Made by a program: the position numbers and the translations under genes
Assembly (NCBI GenBank): GCA_027073945.1
Contig: JALTEL010000610.1
Location: 1 to 16,777, forward strand
Direction of reading: 5' to 3'
Length of the DNA: 16,777 nt
DNA from: Caldifarciminota bacterium
Lineage (GTDB): Bacteria > WOR-3 > Hydrothermia > UBA1063 > CAJXJZ01
Notes under the pieces: generated by a model
The model's input: the letters and a program-made list of their open reading frames with translations, nothing else
What the model was told of the DNA's origin: nothing
Databases searched by the model: none
In this document: positions 1-6,663 of the stretch, piece after piece
Numbering within the stretch: position 1 is the stretch's first letter
How the letters are laid out: the number at the start of each line of letters is the position of its first letter

Positions 1-2
1 CG

Positions 3-1451
3 ACTGAGTTGCAGAAAGATACTGCACTGTACACAAATAATAAATTTGATATAAATAAATACAAGCAGGCACTTGGAAATCCCAGAAATGCTGGTTACTT
101 TGCCAACTATGAAATGAAGCTCAGAAGAGAGATTCCAAAGGATATAAATACGCTTGATGTGCTGTATGCATTTAACATTTCCAATAAGGAACTTGAGTTT
201 ATGTACGGTAAGGATTATGCTGCAAGAAAGGCGAAATATTTACTTGTAAAATACAATCAAATCCCCGATTCGTCTGTAAAAGTCTCTGACAAAGAGCTTG
301 ATGAATACTATAGAAAAAACAGAGAAAAGTTCAGAAGGCCTGCTACAATACAAATTCTTTCCGTTCGTTTCCCGATTTTACCTGAAAAGGCGGATTCCGT
401 TGATGCGGAGGACAGATTGAGTGACGCTAAATACGAACTTTCTCAGGGAACGCCGTTTGACAGCACAGCCATTTTTTACAGTGATGATGAAACGCGGGAG
501 AATGGTGGAGATGCAGGCTGGGTGAAAGCAGAAGACAGGAGATTTGCTCTGCTGTATAAAATGCTAAAGGATGCACCCTTTGATTCTATTATAGGACCTG
601 TACTTCTTCCTGACGGATATTATCTTGCCAAAAAGACTAAGATGGCAGATGACAGCATGCATATTTTTATTATTCAATCAAAGGTAAAGGTGAGTGAGGC
701 CACAAGGGATGAAGTGAAAGATAGAGTCAGGGATTTTGTTGACAGGGCCAAGGAAGAGGGATTCCAGGAAGTTGCAAACAGGGACAGTCTTAAAGTAATT
801 GACAGCCACGAGATTCCTATGGATGCACCCTTTATAAGGGGGGTTGGAAGAACAACAGCGGATATAAGCACTATGATTAAAGCTATGAAGGTAGGGAAAA
901 TTTCTGACCCTATTCCTCAATCCAATAGTTTTGTTGTGTTCTTTGTAAAAGATAAAAAGAAATCTTATATTCCGAAGCTTTCCGATATAAAAAAGGTGGT
1001 TATGGCAAAATTGCAGAAAGAAAAGAAACTGGATGTTTCGTATGCCGTTGCCAAAAAGGCTTATAAGGTATTCAATTCTGTTAAAGATTCAACTGCATTT
1101 GAAAAAGCAAAGGAAAGCATAAAGGATTACAATCCAATTGTTACTGAAACACGATATTTTACAAGGGGATCTTTGATAGATTATAATGTAGGATACAGTC
1201 CTCTGTTTAAAAGCACTGCATTTTCTTTGAAAGAGGGAGATGTATCCGATGTGTTAAAGGATAAGAGAGTTGGGTCATATTTTCTTCAGATTACAGGTGT
1301 TAGAGTGCCTGATACCAATAAATCTATTATTCAAATGGCCACAGCCAGAAAAAAATATAATCTCAATAGGACAATTGAAGAGGATTTTACCAATGAGATG
1401 ACAAGTGATAAGAATGTGAAGGATTATAGAAAGTATTTTTATGGTGATTAA
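3..1451 (+). CDS. PpiD/SurA-like periplasmic peptidyl-prolyl isomerase (5' end outside window)
   Basis: The reading frame is open to the left edge. A TTG at 9 is available, but the protein starts mid-domain, so the true start and the expected signal or membrane anchor lie upstream. The visible part opens with a SurA_N/PpiD-type chaperone segment (FDINKYKQALGNP, then an LRREIP stretch). It continues with the usual linker VSDKELDEYYRKNREKFRRP (about nt 279-338) and a parvulin-like domain (about nt 345-640) with the hallmark YSDD...GGDAGW and DGYYLAKK strands. A second C-terminal region (about nt 660-1340) again resembles a PPIase/chaperone module. The family assists folding of outer-membrane or secreted proteins in the periplasm. 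PpiD versus SurA cannot be decided without the N-terminus, and I did not verify PPIase catalytic residues. A 13-bp gap separates it from the next gene. Confidence 0.8.
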   Translation, partial: TELQKDTALYTNNKFDINKYKQALGNPRNAGYFANYEMKLRREIPKDINTLDVLYAFNISNKELEFMYGKDYAARKAKYLLVKYNQIPDSSVKVSDKELDEYYRKNREKFRRPATIQILSVRFPILPEKADSVDAEDRLSDAKYELSQGTPFDSTAIFYSDDETRENGGDAGWVKAEDRRFALLYKMLKDAPFDSIIGPVLLPDGYYLAKKTKMADDSMHIFIIQSKVKVSEATRDEVKDRVRDFVDRAKEEGFQEVANRDSLKVIDSHEIPMDAPFIRGVGRTTADISTMIKAMKVGKISDPIPQSNSFVVFFVKDKKKSYIPKLSDIKKVVMAKLQKEKKLDVSYAVAKKAYKVFNSVKDSTAFEKAKESIKDYNPIVTETRYFTRGSLIDYNVGYSPLFKSTAFSLKEGDVSDVLKDKRVGSYFLQITGVRVPDTNKSIIQMATARKKYNLNRTIEEDFTNEMTSDKNVKDYRKYFYGD

Positions 1452-1464
1452 TTTATGATTGTGT

Positions 1465-1707
1465 ATGCGTAAGAAGAAATTTTTCACTTACATTGTATTT
1501 CTGATTATTTTGTTGTTCGGTTATTATTTCACAATTTCCATTGTTTCGTATATATACAACTACAGAACTATGAAAAAATACGAGAGAGAAATCCTTTATA
1601 TAAAAGCAAAGGAAGCTGTTGCAGCTTCAAGAGTCTCTATGCTCAATCAGAGGAATGGGATTGAGCTTCTTGATAAAGAGCTGTTTAAAGAGGGAAAAAC
1701 GAGATAA
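1465..1707 (+). CDS. Small single-pass membrane protein, possibly FtsB/DivIC-like septum protein
   Basis: An 80-residue protein. A TTG at 1459 is in frame, but ATG 1465 gives the basic N-terminus MRKKK expected before an inner-membrane anchor. One hydrophobic segment (about residues 7-29) is followed by a charged, probably helical tail rich in Lys, Glu and Ala, ending LLDKELFKEGKTR. Size, topology and the ending recall the septum formation initiator family (FtsB/DivIC), which links divisome subunits in the periplasm. The coiled coil is shorter than usual and the family's terminal Gly-Glu motif is missing, so the assignment is tentative. It sits 13 bp after the foldase gene. The same frame stays open for 47 codons after the TAA stop, noted under findings. 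Confidence 0.55.
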   Translation: MRKKKFFTYIVFLIILLFGYYFTISIVSYIYNYRTMKKYEREILYIKAKEAVAASRVSMLNQRNGIELLDKELFKEGKTR

Positions 1708-1732
1708 TTTACTGTTTATACACTGCATACCC

Positions 1733-2392
1733 ATGAGAAAGATACTACCATTGGGAAACGGGTTTTACAGATATCATTTTTTGAGGGAGATAAGTTTTCT
1801 TTTCCCTCCTCTTTGCTTATGGAGAGAACATCTTACGAAAAATTTGCTTGACTATGTTGCAGAAGAGAAAATTGTGCCGCAAAAAGTTCTTGAGATAGGG
1901 TGTAACACAGGATTTCTCAGCAACATATTGTCAAAGAAGTTTCCAAACAGCATTATAAACTCTATTGATGTTGTGCAGGAAACAGTTGAAAAAGCAAAGA
2001 AGAGAGATATAAAAAATGTATATTTCGAGAAAAGAGATTTTTTTGATATAGAGGAAAAATATGACCTGATTGTCAGTATGCATGTTTTTGTCCTGTTCCC
2101 ACTTCGAAATTCAATCAGGAAATTATCCGAAGTACTTTCAGACAGAGGATATGCCTATATCACATATACATCTTCTACATTATTGACAGAGCTCCATAAA
2201 ATTTTCTACAAGCTTGTTGTGGGAGATATCATTGAATTTAAGAAAAAGGAAAACATATCTAAAATTGCTGCAGAAGAAAGACTTAACGTGAAGTTTCTGG
2301 AAATAGATGCCACAGAAGGCAGTTTTGCTGCAATATTTAAAAAATCAGTAAAAAATACAGGGAATGAATCTAAAAAGCAGTGTCTTACTTGA
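1733..2392 (+). CDS. Class I SAM-dependent methyltransferase, weakly BioC-like
   Basis: 219 residues from ATG 1733. The open frame extends upstream to 1619, but that part overlaps the preceding gene out of frame and looks non-coding. No clear Shine-Dalgarno precedes 1733, so the start is uncertain. The Rossmann methyltransferase fold is clear: motif I VLEIGCNTG (residues 52-60, with Asn where Gly is usual), an acidic residue at the end of strand 2 (Asp79), YDLIVSMHVFVLF as motif post-II, and LSDRGYAYITY as the strand-5 region. The stretch after motif III (YTSSTLLTELHKIF) resembles malonyl-ACP methyltransferase BioC (typically FSTFGPGTLRELRE), which starts biotin synthesis. That link is weak, no other biotin gene is present, and the substrate remains unknown. 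The first ~30 residues are the least certain part. Confidence 0.7.
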   Translation: MRKILPLGNGFYRYHFLREISFLFPPLCLWREHLTKNLLDYVAEEKIVPQKVLEIGCNTGFLSNILSKKFPNSIINSIDVVQETVEKAKKRDIKNVYFEKRDFFDIEEKYDLIVSMHVFVLFPLRNSIRKLSEVLSDRGYAYITYTSSTLLTELHKIFYKLVVGDIIEFKKKENISKIAAEERLNVKFLEIDATEGSFAAIFKKSVKNTGNESKKQCLT

Positions 2393-2433
2393 GTTTCCAT
2401 GTCTATCGGAAATAAGAGCACGCAACAATTCTG

Positions 2434-2463
2434 TGATTTTAATTGGTTTATTATTTAAAATCA
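2434..2463. repeat. AT-rich 9-bp inverted repeat upstream of mnmE
   Basis: TGATTTTAA (2434-2442) and TTAAAATCA (2455-2463) form a perfect 9-bp inverted repeat around a 12-nt loop, in the 125-bp gap between the methyltransferase and mnmE. No T-tract follows, so it is not a standard terminator. It could be a protein-binding site or a weak mRNA hairpin; in AT-rich sequence chance is also possible. Confidence 0.3.
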
Positions 2464-2482
2464 ATTATTACAAAGCTTATGT

Positions 2483-2511
2483 TTGACCTTTCAAGTGGTA
2501 TGGAGTAAAAT
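2483..2511 (+). promoter_or_regulatory. Candidate sigma70-type promoter for mnmE-purD-purE-rfaE2
   Basis: TTGACC (2483-2488) and TAAAAT (2506-2511) are separated by exactly 17 bp, each matching the -35 and -10 consensus at 5 of 6 positions. The predicted start of transcription, about 7 nt past the -10 box, falls on or next to the ATG at 2518. Use of this promoter would therefore give a leaderless or nearly leaderless mRNA. A GGAG at 2502-2505, 12 nt before the ATG, could instead serve as a ribosome site on read-through transcripts. Confidence 0.45.
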
Positions 2512-2517
2512 TTTACA

Positions 2518-3855
2518 ATGCACGAGACCCTTGCTGTCGAAGTTTCAGGATTGCTTCCGTTTAAGTCTGTTATATACATAACAGGGCCAAAGACAATCAA
2601 AATCCTATCATCTATGGTGAATAACACAGGCGATGTCGAAGGGGTAAAGACCATGGGTATAGTAAAGAGCGTATTAGCGGACACTCCGGGGAAGAAAAAG
2701 GTTGATGATGTGTTTATCGTAATCATAAGACCCCCTTATTCGGAGACAGGTGAGGATAGTGCATATCTATTGCTTGCAGGAGGTAGAATGTTGCCTTCGA
2801 TGGTTTTGAATATGCTGGCCAAAGCTGGTGCGAGGATTACGACTCAAGAGGCTATACTTAAATCTGCTTATTTAAGTGGGAAAATAGACCTTATGAGAGT
2901 GCACGGTTATCTTGAAATGATGCATGCGAGAACTGAAAAAGGATTCGGAATTGCTTACAAACGCTATGAGGGTTATTTGTCTGATAAAATCATTGATATG
3001 GCCAACTCACTCAAAAGGATAGCACTTCTCATTAAAGATGATATGGAAGAGCGGGAGAGAAGTATGCATGTAAGGCGAATGAAGGGTATTCTCGGGACTC
3101 TCAAGTTTATGCTTGCTCAGGGTGTAAAGGGTATGGTTTACATAGAAGGACTTGAGGTGGCAATAGTTGGAAGGCCTAATGTGGGTAAATCAACGTTATT
3201 CAATAAACTCGTTGGAAAAGAGAGCTCTATAGTGACACCTATGCCGGGTACAACCAGAGATATTATTTCAGAGATAGTTGATATAGAAGGTGTACCCTTA
3301 AAATTCCACGATACAGCGGGATTCAGGGAGACCGAGGAGCTTGTTGAAAAAATAGGTGTGGAACGCGCCAAGGAAATTGCAAGCTTATCACACTTTGTAT
3401 TATTTGTACTGGATGCCTCATCCGGACTTAAAGATGAAGATGTGAGGTTATGGGAGCTTTTGAAAGGTGAACGTATAACAATTTTCAATAAAATAGACGA
3501 AGGTTTTAATGTTGACTCTTTTCTCACGCTTTCGGAATTAAGTAAATATCCGCAGGTGAATCTTTCAAGCAAGACAGGCGAAGGATTCAACAATCTTATA
3601 TCTGCTATTAAACAGGAGATTCATAAATATTTCCATATATCCGAGGAATTTGCGCTTACTCAAAGAGAGGCGAGTGGTATCAGACTTGCCACAGAAGCAA
3701 TATCCTCAGCCGTAACTTACATGGAGGAGAAAAAAGAAGCTGCAAAAATCAAAGCTAAACTCAACAATGCTGTAGCTACTTTAAATGAGCTGGTTGGCGT
3801 GGAACACAGGGCATCTATGCTTTTCAACAGCGCAATTAAAGATTTTGTGAAATGA
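2518..3855 (+). CDS. mnmE: tRNA modification GTPase MnmE (TrmE), divergent, lacking the C-terminal Cys motif
   Basis: MnmE works with MnmG to add (carboxymethyl)aminomethyl groups at C5 of wobble U34 in certain tRNAs. The start is fixed by the family-like M-H-E-T-L opening (usually M-Y-D-T-I) and an in-frame stop at 2506. The N-terminal dimerisation/folate domain is recognisable (TGP; SETGED; LSGKIDL), but the usual PPG motif and CHGG are altered. The G domain inserted in the helical domain is intact: GRPNVGKS (218-225), PGTTRD (243-248), DTAG (265-268), NKID (324-327), SSKTGEG (from 350). The protein is 445 residues, slightly short, and ends IKDFVK where the family ends in F-C-[IVL]-G-K, so the functionally important Cys is missing. 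The TGA stop overlaps the purD ATG (ATGA), indicating coupled translation. Confidence 0.92.
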   Translation: MHETLAVEVSGLLPFKSVIYITGPKTIKILSSMVNNTGDVEGVKTMGIVKSVLADTPGKKKVDDVFIVIIRPPYSETGEDSAYLLLAGGRMLPSMVLNMLAKAGARITTQEAILKSAYLSGKIDLMRVHGYLEMMHARTEKGFGIAYKRYEGYLSDKIIDMANSLKRIALLIKDDMEERERSMHVRRMKGILGTLKFMLAQGVKGMVYIEGLEVAIVGRPNVGKSTLFNKLVGKESSIVTPMPGTTRDIISEIVDIEGVPLKFHDTAGFRETEELVEKIGVERAKEIASLSHFVLFVLDASSGLKDEDVRLWELLKGERITIFNKIDEGFNVDSFLTLSELSKYPQVNLSSKTGEGFNNLISAIKQEIHKYFHISEEFALTQREASGIRLATEAISSAVTYMEEKKEAAKIKAKLNNAVATLNELVGVEHRASMLFNSAIKDFVK

Positions 3856-5126
3856 ATGTGCTTATTATAGGTAGTGGCGGCAGAGAGCATGCATTAGGAT
3901 ATATTATTTCAAAATCAAAACTGCTGGACAATCTGTATTTTACGCCTGGCAACTATGGGACTTCATTAATCGGGACAAATATTGATTACTTCAAAAATAA
4001 CAGAGAAGAATTGTATAATACTGCAAAAAAACTCGGGATTGATTTTGTCATTGTTGGACCTGAATTGGAAATAGTGGGAGGTATTGCAGATTACCTTGAA
4101 ACGAAGGGTATCAAGACATTTGCCCCATCAGCAAAATCAGCGTTTCTTGAATCGTCTAAAATAGAGGCAAGAAATTTTATGAAGAGGAATGGTGTTCCTA
4201 TACCAGAGTACAGCACCTTTAACAGTTTTGATGCTGCTTATGCGCATTTAAAAAACATGCAGGTGTATCCTATGGTGATAAAGGCTGACGGACTTGCTGC
4301 AGGAAAAGGTGTGGCGATTGTCTCTGATATAGAAAGTGCAGAGAGCGTATTGAGAGATTATATTGAAAAAGAAAAGTTTGGGAAAGCATCAAAAAGAGTA
4401 GTTATCGAGGAATTTTTGGAAGGTTATGAATATTCCGTTTTTGCGGTTGTTAATGGAGAAAAATTTTTTGTGTTTGGAGATGCCGTTGATTACAAGAGGG
4501 CTTACGATGATGACAAAGGGCCTAACACAGGTGGGATGGGTTCAATAAGTCCCGCACCGTTTTTAAACAAACATATCAGAAATGAAACAATCGAGAAAGT
4601 CATTGAGCCCACTGTGAGGGGGCTTGGTAGAGAGGCCATTCATTACAGGGGGTTCATCTATTTCGGCCTCATATGGACCAAAAGAGGACCTTATGTGCTT
4701 GAGTATAACGTCAGGATGGGAGACCCTGAAACTCAATCCATTGTCATGAATATTGAATACGATTTTTTAGAGATGCTGCTTAACGCTCATTCGGGAAAGA
4801 TAGATTACGGGAAGTGGCAGCAAGCAAGTTCTTATGCAGTTACCGTAATACTTGCATCCAGGGGTTATCCCTTGCAGTATGATACAGGAAAACCGGTAAA
4901 AGGGCTTTCTGAAGTGAGGGATTCACAGATTTTTCATGCAGGAACAAAATTACTCAATGGGCGTGTGGTCACAAGCGGAGGCAGGGTACTCGGAGTAACG
5001 GCAAAAGCGCCTGCACTTGGTAAAGCAAGGTCAATTGCATATAAAGATGTAGCCCGAATTGATTTTGGTAACAAGTTTTTTAGATATGATATAGGAGATA
5101 TGAAAAGATGGAAAGATATATTGTAA
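3852..5126 (+). CDS. purD: Phosphoribosylamine-glycine ligase (GARS)
   Basis: Second step of de novo purine synthesis: ATP-dependent joining of 5-phosphoribosylamine and glycine to GAR, in the cytoplasm. At 424 residues it has normal single-domain PurD length. The N-terminal domain opens MNVLIIGSGGREHALG, the PurD signature. The ATP-grasp core shows KADGLAAGKGV (from residue 144), GPNTGGMGS (from 223) and NVRMGDPETQ (MGDPETQ from 289), which supply nucleotide and metal ligands. The C-terminal domain follows with VTVILASRGYP. It overlaps mnmE by 4 bp upstream and purE by 19 bp downstream, so it is part of a translationally coupled unit. The other early pathway genes are not in this window. Confidence 0.96.
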   Translation: MNVLIIGSGGREHALGYIISKSKLLDNLYFTPGNYGTSLIGTNIDYFKNNREELYNTAKKLGIDFVIVGPELEIVGGIADYLETKGIKTFAPSAKSAFLESSKIEARNFMKRNGVPIPEYSTFNSFDAAYAHLKNMQVYPMVIKADGLAAGKGVAIVSDIESAESVLRDYIEKEKFGKASKRVVIEEFLEGYEYSVFAVVNGEKFFVFGDAVDYKRAYDDDKGPNTGGMGSISPAPFLNKHIRNETIEKVIEPTVRGLGREAIHYRGFIYFGLIWTKRGPYVLEYNVRMGDPETQSIVMNIEYDFLEMLLNAHSGKIDYGKWQQASSYAVTVILASRGYPLQYDTGKPVKGLSEVRDSQIFHAGTKLLNGRVVTSGGRVLGVTAKAPALGKARSIAYKDVARIDFGNKFFRYDIGDMKRWKDIL

Positions 5127-5569
5127 TCATTGCAGGAAGTAAATCGGATGATGACCTTGTCATACCGGCACGAGAATTGCTTGAAAAATTTGAAATACCC
5201 CATAAGATTTATTATATTTCCTCTCACAGGAATCTTGACCTGTTGATCAAGACCGTGAGAGAAGAGACGAAAAAGAATGCAGGTGTTTTTATTGCCATTG
5301 CCGGACTCGCTGCACACCTTTCAGGGGTTATTGCCGCCTGCACGGACTTGCCGGTTATAGGGGTGCCCAAAAATGCAGGCTCCCTTGGGGGTATTGATGC
5401 GTTGTTCTCCATGGTGCAGATGCCAAAGGGTGTCCCTGTTGCAACAATGGGAATAGGAAAGCATGGCCTGTACAACTCAATTATATATGCCCTTTCTATT
5501 CTTTCCCTTACAGGAGAAGGATGGAGAGAAAAAATGCATATGGTAAAAGATGCCTTCCATAAAAGATAA
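5108..5569 (+). CDS. purE: N5-carboxyaminoimidazole ribonucleotide mutase (class I PurE)
   Basis: 153 residues, the usual size of class I PurE, which converts N5-CAIR (from PurK) to CAIR in purine synthesis. Visible motifs are GSKSDDD (residues 10-16), the phosphate/substrate loop near the N-terminus; SSHR (38-41), matching the class I SAHR loop with catalytic His40; AGLAAHLSG (65-73); and DLPVIGVP followed by SMVQMPKGVPVAT. The residues after SSHR (NLDLL) differ from the common TP. A ggaga sequence sits about 10 nt before the ATG. The start overlaps the purD end by 19 bp and the stop overlaps the next gene by 20 bp, consistent with one polycistron. No purK is present here. Confidence 0.95.
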   Translation: MERYIVIIAGSKSDDDLVIPARELLEKFEIPHKIYYISSHRNLDLLIKTVREETKKNAGVFIAIAGLAAHLSGVIAACTDLPVIGVPKNAGSLGGIDALFSMVQMPKGVPVATMGIGKHGLYNSIIYALSILSLTGEGWREKMHMVKDAFHKR

Positions 5570-6035
5570 ACTCGTAAAGAGAGACAACGCGGCGGATATA
5601 TCCAGACAATTAAGGCAACAGGGAAAGATTGTTATATTTACCAATGGATGTTTTGATATTATTCACAGGGGACATGTAGAATACCTTGAATATGCCAGAG
5701 GGCTTGGTGATGTACTGTTTGTTGCGGTGAATAGCGATAGTTCAGTAAAGAGACTAAAAGGAAATGGAAGACCCATAAATACACTTTCCGACAGAATGTA
5801 TGTGCTTGCAGGTCTGTCTGCAACGGATTACATAACGTACTTTGATGAAGATACTCCATACAATATCATAAAGGAAATAAAACCGAATTTGCTTGTCAAG
5901 GCAGGAGATTACAGAGCAGAGCAGGTGGTGGGTAAAGATATTGTAGAGTCTTACGGCGGCAGAGTTATAATAGCCCCGTATAAGCATGGCTATTCCACAA
6001 CGGAAACAATAGAAAAACTGCGTAATATTCTATAG
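5550..6035 (+). CDS. rfaE2: D-glycero-beta-D-manno-heptose 1-phosphate adenylyltransferase (RfaE2/HldE C-terminal domain)
   Basis: A stand-alone nucleotidyltransferase of 161 residues that makes ADP-heptose from heptose 1-phosphate, the last activation step for LPS inner-core heptose. The cytidylyltransferase-like fold is clear: FTNGCFDIIHRGH (30-42) with the HxGH ATP motif at 39-42, VAVNSDSSVKRLKG, LVKAGDY, and the C-terminal GYSTTETIEKL typical of RfaE2. The kinase half found in bifunctional HldE is absent, so a separate HldA-type kinase is expected elsewhere. It overlaps purE by 20 bp and ends the mnmE-purD-purE cluster. A 202-bp gap follows with no strong terminator hairpin. Confidence 0.93.
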   Translation: MPSIKDKLVKRDNAADISRQLRQQGKIVIFTNGCFDIIHRGHVEYLEYARGLGDVLFVAVNSDSSVKRLKGNGRPINTLSDRMYVLAGLSATDYITYFDEDTPYNIIKEIKPNLLVKAGDYRAEQVVGKDIVESYGGRVIIAPYKHGYSTTETIEKLRNIL

Positions 6036-6067
6036 AGTATCCGACTTGAGCATTTTTTTCATTATTG

Positions 6068-6095
6068 TTGTCAATTTGTAGTTAAAAACTATATT
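6068..6095 (+). promoter_or_regulatory. Candidate sigma70-type promoter of the MarR/transporter operon
   Basis: TTGTCA (6068-6073) and TATATT (6090-6095) are 16 bp apart, each 5 of 6 matches to consensus. They lie in the 202-bp gap before the MarR gene. A 13-bp palindrome fills the spacer next to the -10 box, a suitable place for repressor binding. The leader would be about 135 nt. Confidence 0.45.
6079..6091. promoter_or_regulatory. Candidate MarR operator O1, inside the promoter spacer
   Basis: TAGTT-AAA-AACTA, a perfect palindrome with 5-bp arms, lies between the candidate -35 and -10 boxes and overlaps the -10 by two bases. MarR-family dimers commonly bind such short AT-rich palindromes at their own promoters. 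It is short enough to be chance. Confidence 0.35.
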
Positions 6096-6164
6096 TGCTT
6101 CATGTTATTGTTAAAATAGCCCAAATAAAAGCAGGAGCTTTTAATTTTAAAATTATTTTTTAAC

Positions 6165-6182
6165 AGTATAAGTACTTATGCT
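6165..6182. promoter_or_regulatory. Candidate MarR operator O2 (18-bp imperfect palindrome)
   Basis: The core ATAAGTACTTAT (6168-6179) is a perfect 12-bp palindrome, and two more pairs (AG/CT) after one mismatch extend it to 18 bp. Length and symmetry fit a winged-helix MarR dimer site. It lies about 55 nt before the MarR start codon, downstream of the candidate promoter, where bound repressor could block elongation or a second promoter. Confidence 0.4.
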
Positions 6183-6227
6183 TGAATGTACATTGAGTTT
6201 GGTTTAAAATGTTAGCCATGCGAACCA

Positions 6228-6233
6228 AGGAGG
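6228..6233 (+). promoter_or_regulatory. Strong Shine-Dalgarno for the MarR gene
   Basis: AGGAGG lies 4 nt before the ATG at 6238, within AAGGAGGG. It is the best ribosome site in the window and fixes the MarR start. It contrasts with mnmE and the cyclase gene, which have weak or no such site. Confidence 0.75.
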
Positions 6234-6237
6234 GATT

Positions 6238-6663
6238 ATGATAGAGAGAGAGATTGAAAAAGTCTTCAGAGACGTTGCATTCAAAATAACAAAAAAAGGT
6301 AGAACAGCACTGAAGGAGATAGGTCTGACACCTCCTCAATTCAATCTCATGGTGCATATATACTTTAATGGGCCTATGAACCAGACTACGCTATCAAAAG
6401 ACTTATACCTGGCAAAAAGTACCATATCTGGAATAGTTGACAGGCTGAGAAAACGCAGATTTGTCACAATGGCAAAACGGGAGAAGGACATGAGAAATGA
6501 GATAGTTATACTTACACCGGCAGGGGAAGAAGTTATAAAAAGGGTTATTGATAAAAGAGTGGATTATTTAAGAAAGCTTATGCATGGCTTTACCGAAGAG
6601 GAAAAAGAACAGCTACTTGAACTAATGTTGCAGATTTATGAAACAACAAAGAAAGTTCAGTAA
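6238..6663 (+). CDS. MarR-family winged-helix transcriptional regulator
   Basis: 141 residues. The MarR winged helix-turn-helix is evident: LTPPQFNLMVHIYFNG (helix 2 region), QTTLSKDLYLAKSTISGIVDRLRKRRFV (the DNA-reading HTH), then the wing MAKREKDMRNEIVILTPAGEEV, with N- and C-terminal helices for dimerisation. MarR proteins are usually dimeric repressors released by small ligands such as phenolics, drugs or oxidants, and often control adjacent efflux genes. This one is first in a six-gene cluster that includes an ABC exporter pair, so it is probably the local, self-regulating repressor. Two palindromes upstream are candidate operators. Its 3' end overlaps the next gene by 26 bp. The ligand cannot be predicted. 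Confidence 0.93.
   Translation: MIEREIEKVFRDVAFKITKKGRTALKEIGLTPPQFNLMVHIYFNGPMNQTTLSKDLYLAKSTISGIVDRLRKRRFVTMAKREKDMRNEIVILTPAGEEVIKRVIDKRVDYLRKLMHGFTEEEKEQLLELMLQIYETTKKVQ

Noticed and set aside
3138..3593. 151-codon open frame on the - strand inside mnmE.
   Set aside because: It lies antisense to the conserved GTPase motifs, and the translation is Ser/Pro/Leu-rich with no recognisable fold.
6036..6060. Possible terminator after the heptose adenylyltransferase gene (T-run at about 6052-6058).
   Set aside because: Only a 3-bp stem (AGT/ACT) can be drawn before the T-run, too weak for an intrinsic terminator.
6142..6155. 14-bp palindrome TAATTTTAAAATTA in the MarR upstream region.
   Set aside because: It consists only of A and T in an AT-rich gap, so self-complementarity is expected by chance; the two palindromes containing G and C are better candidates.
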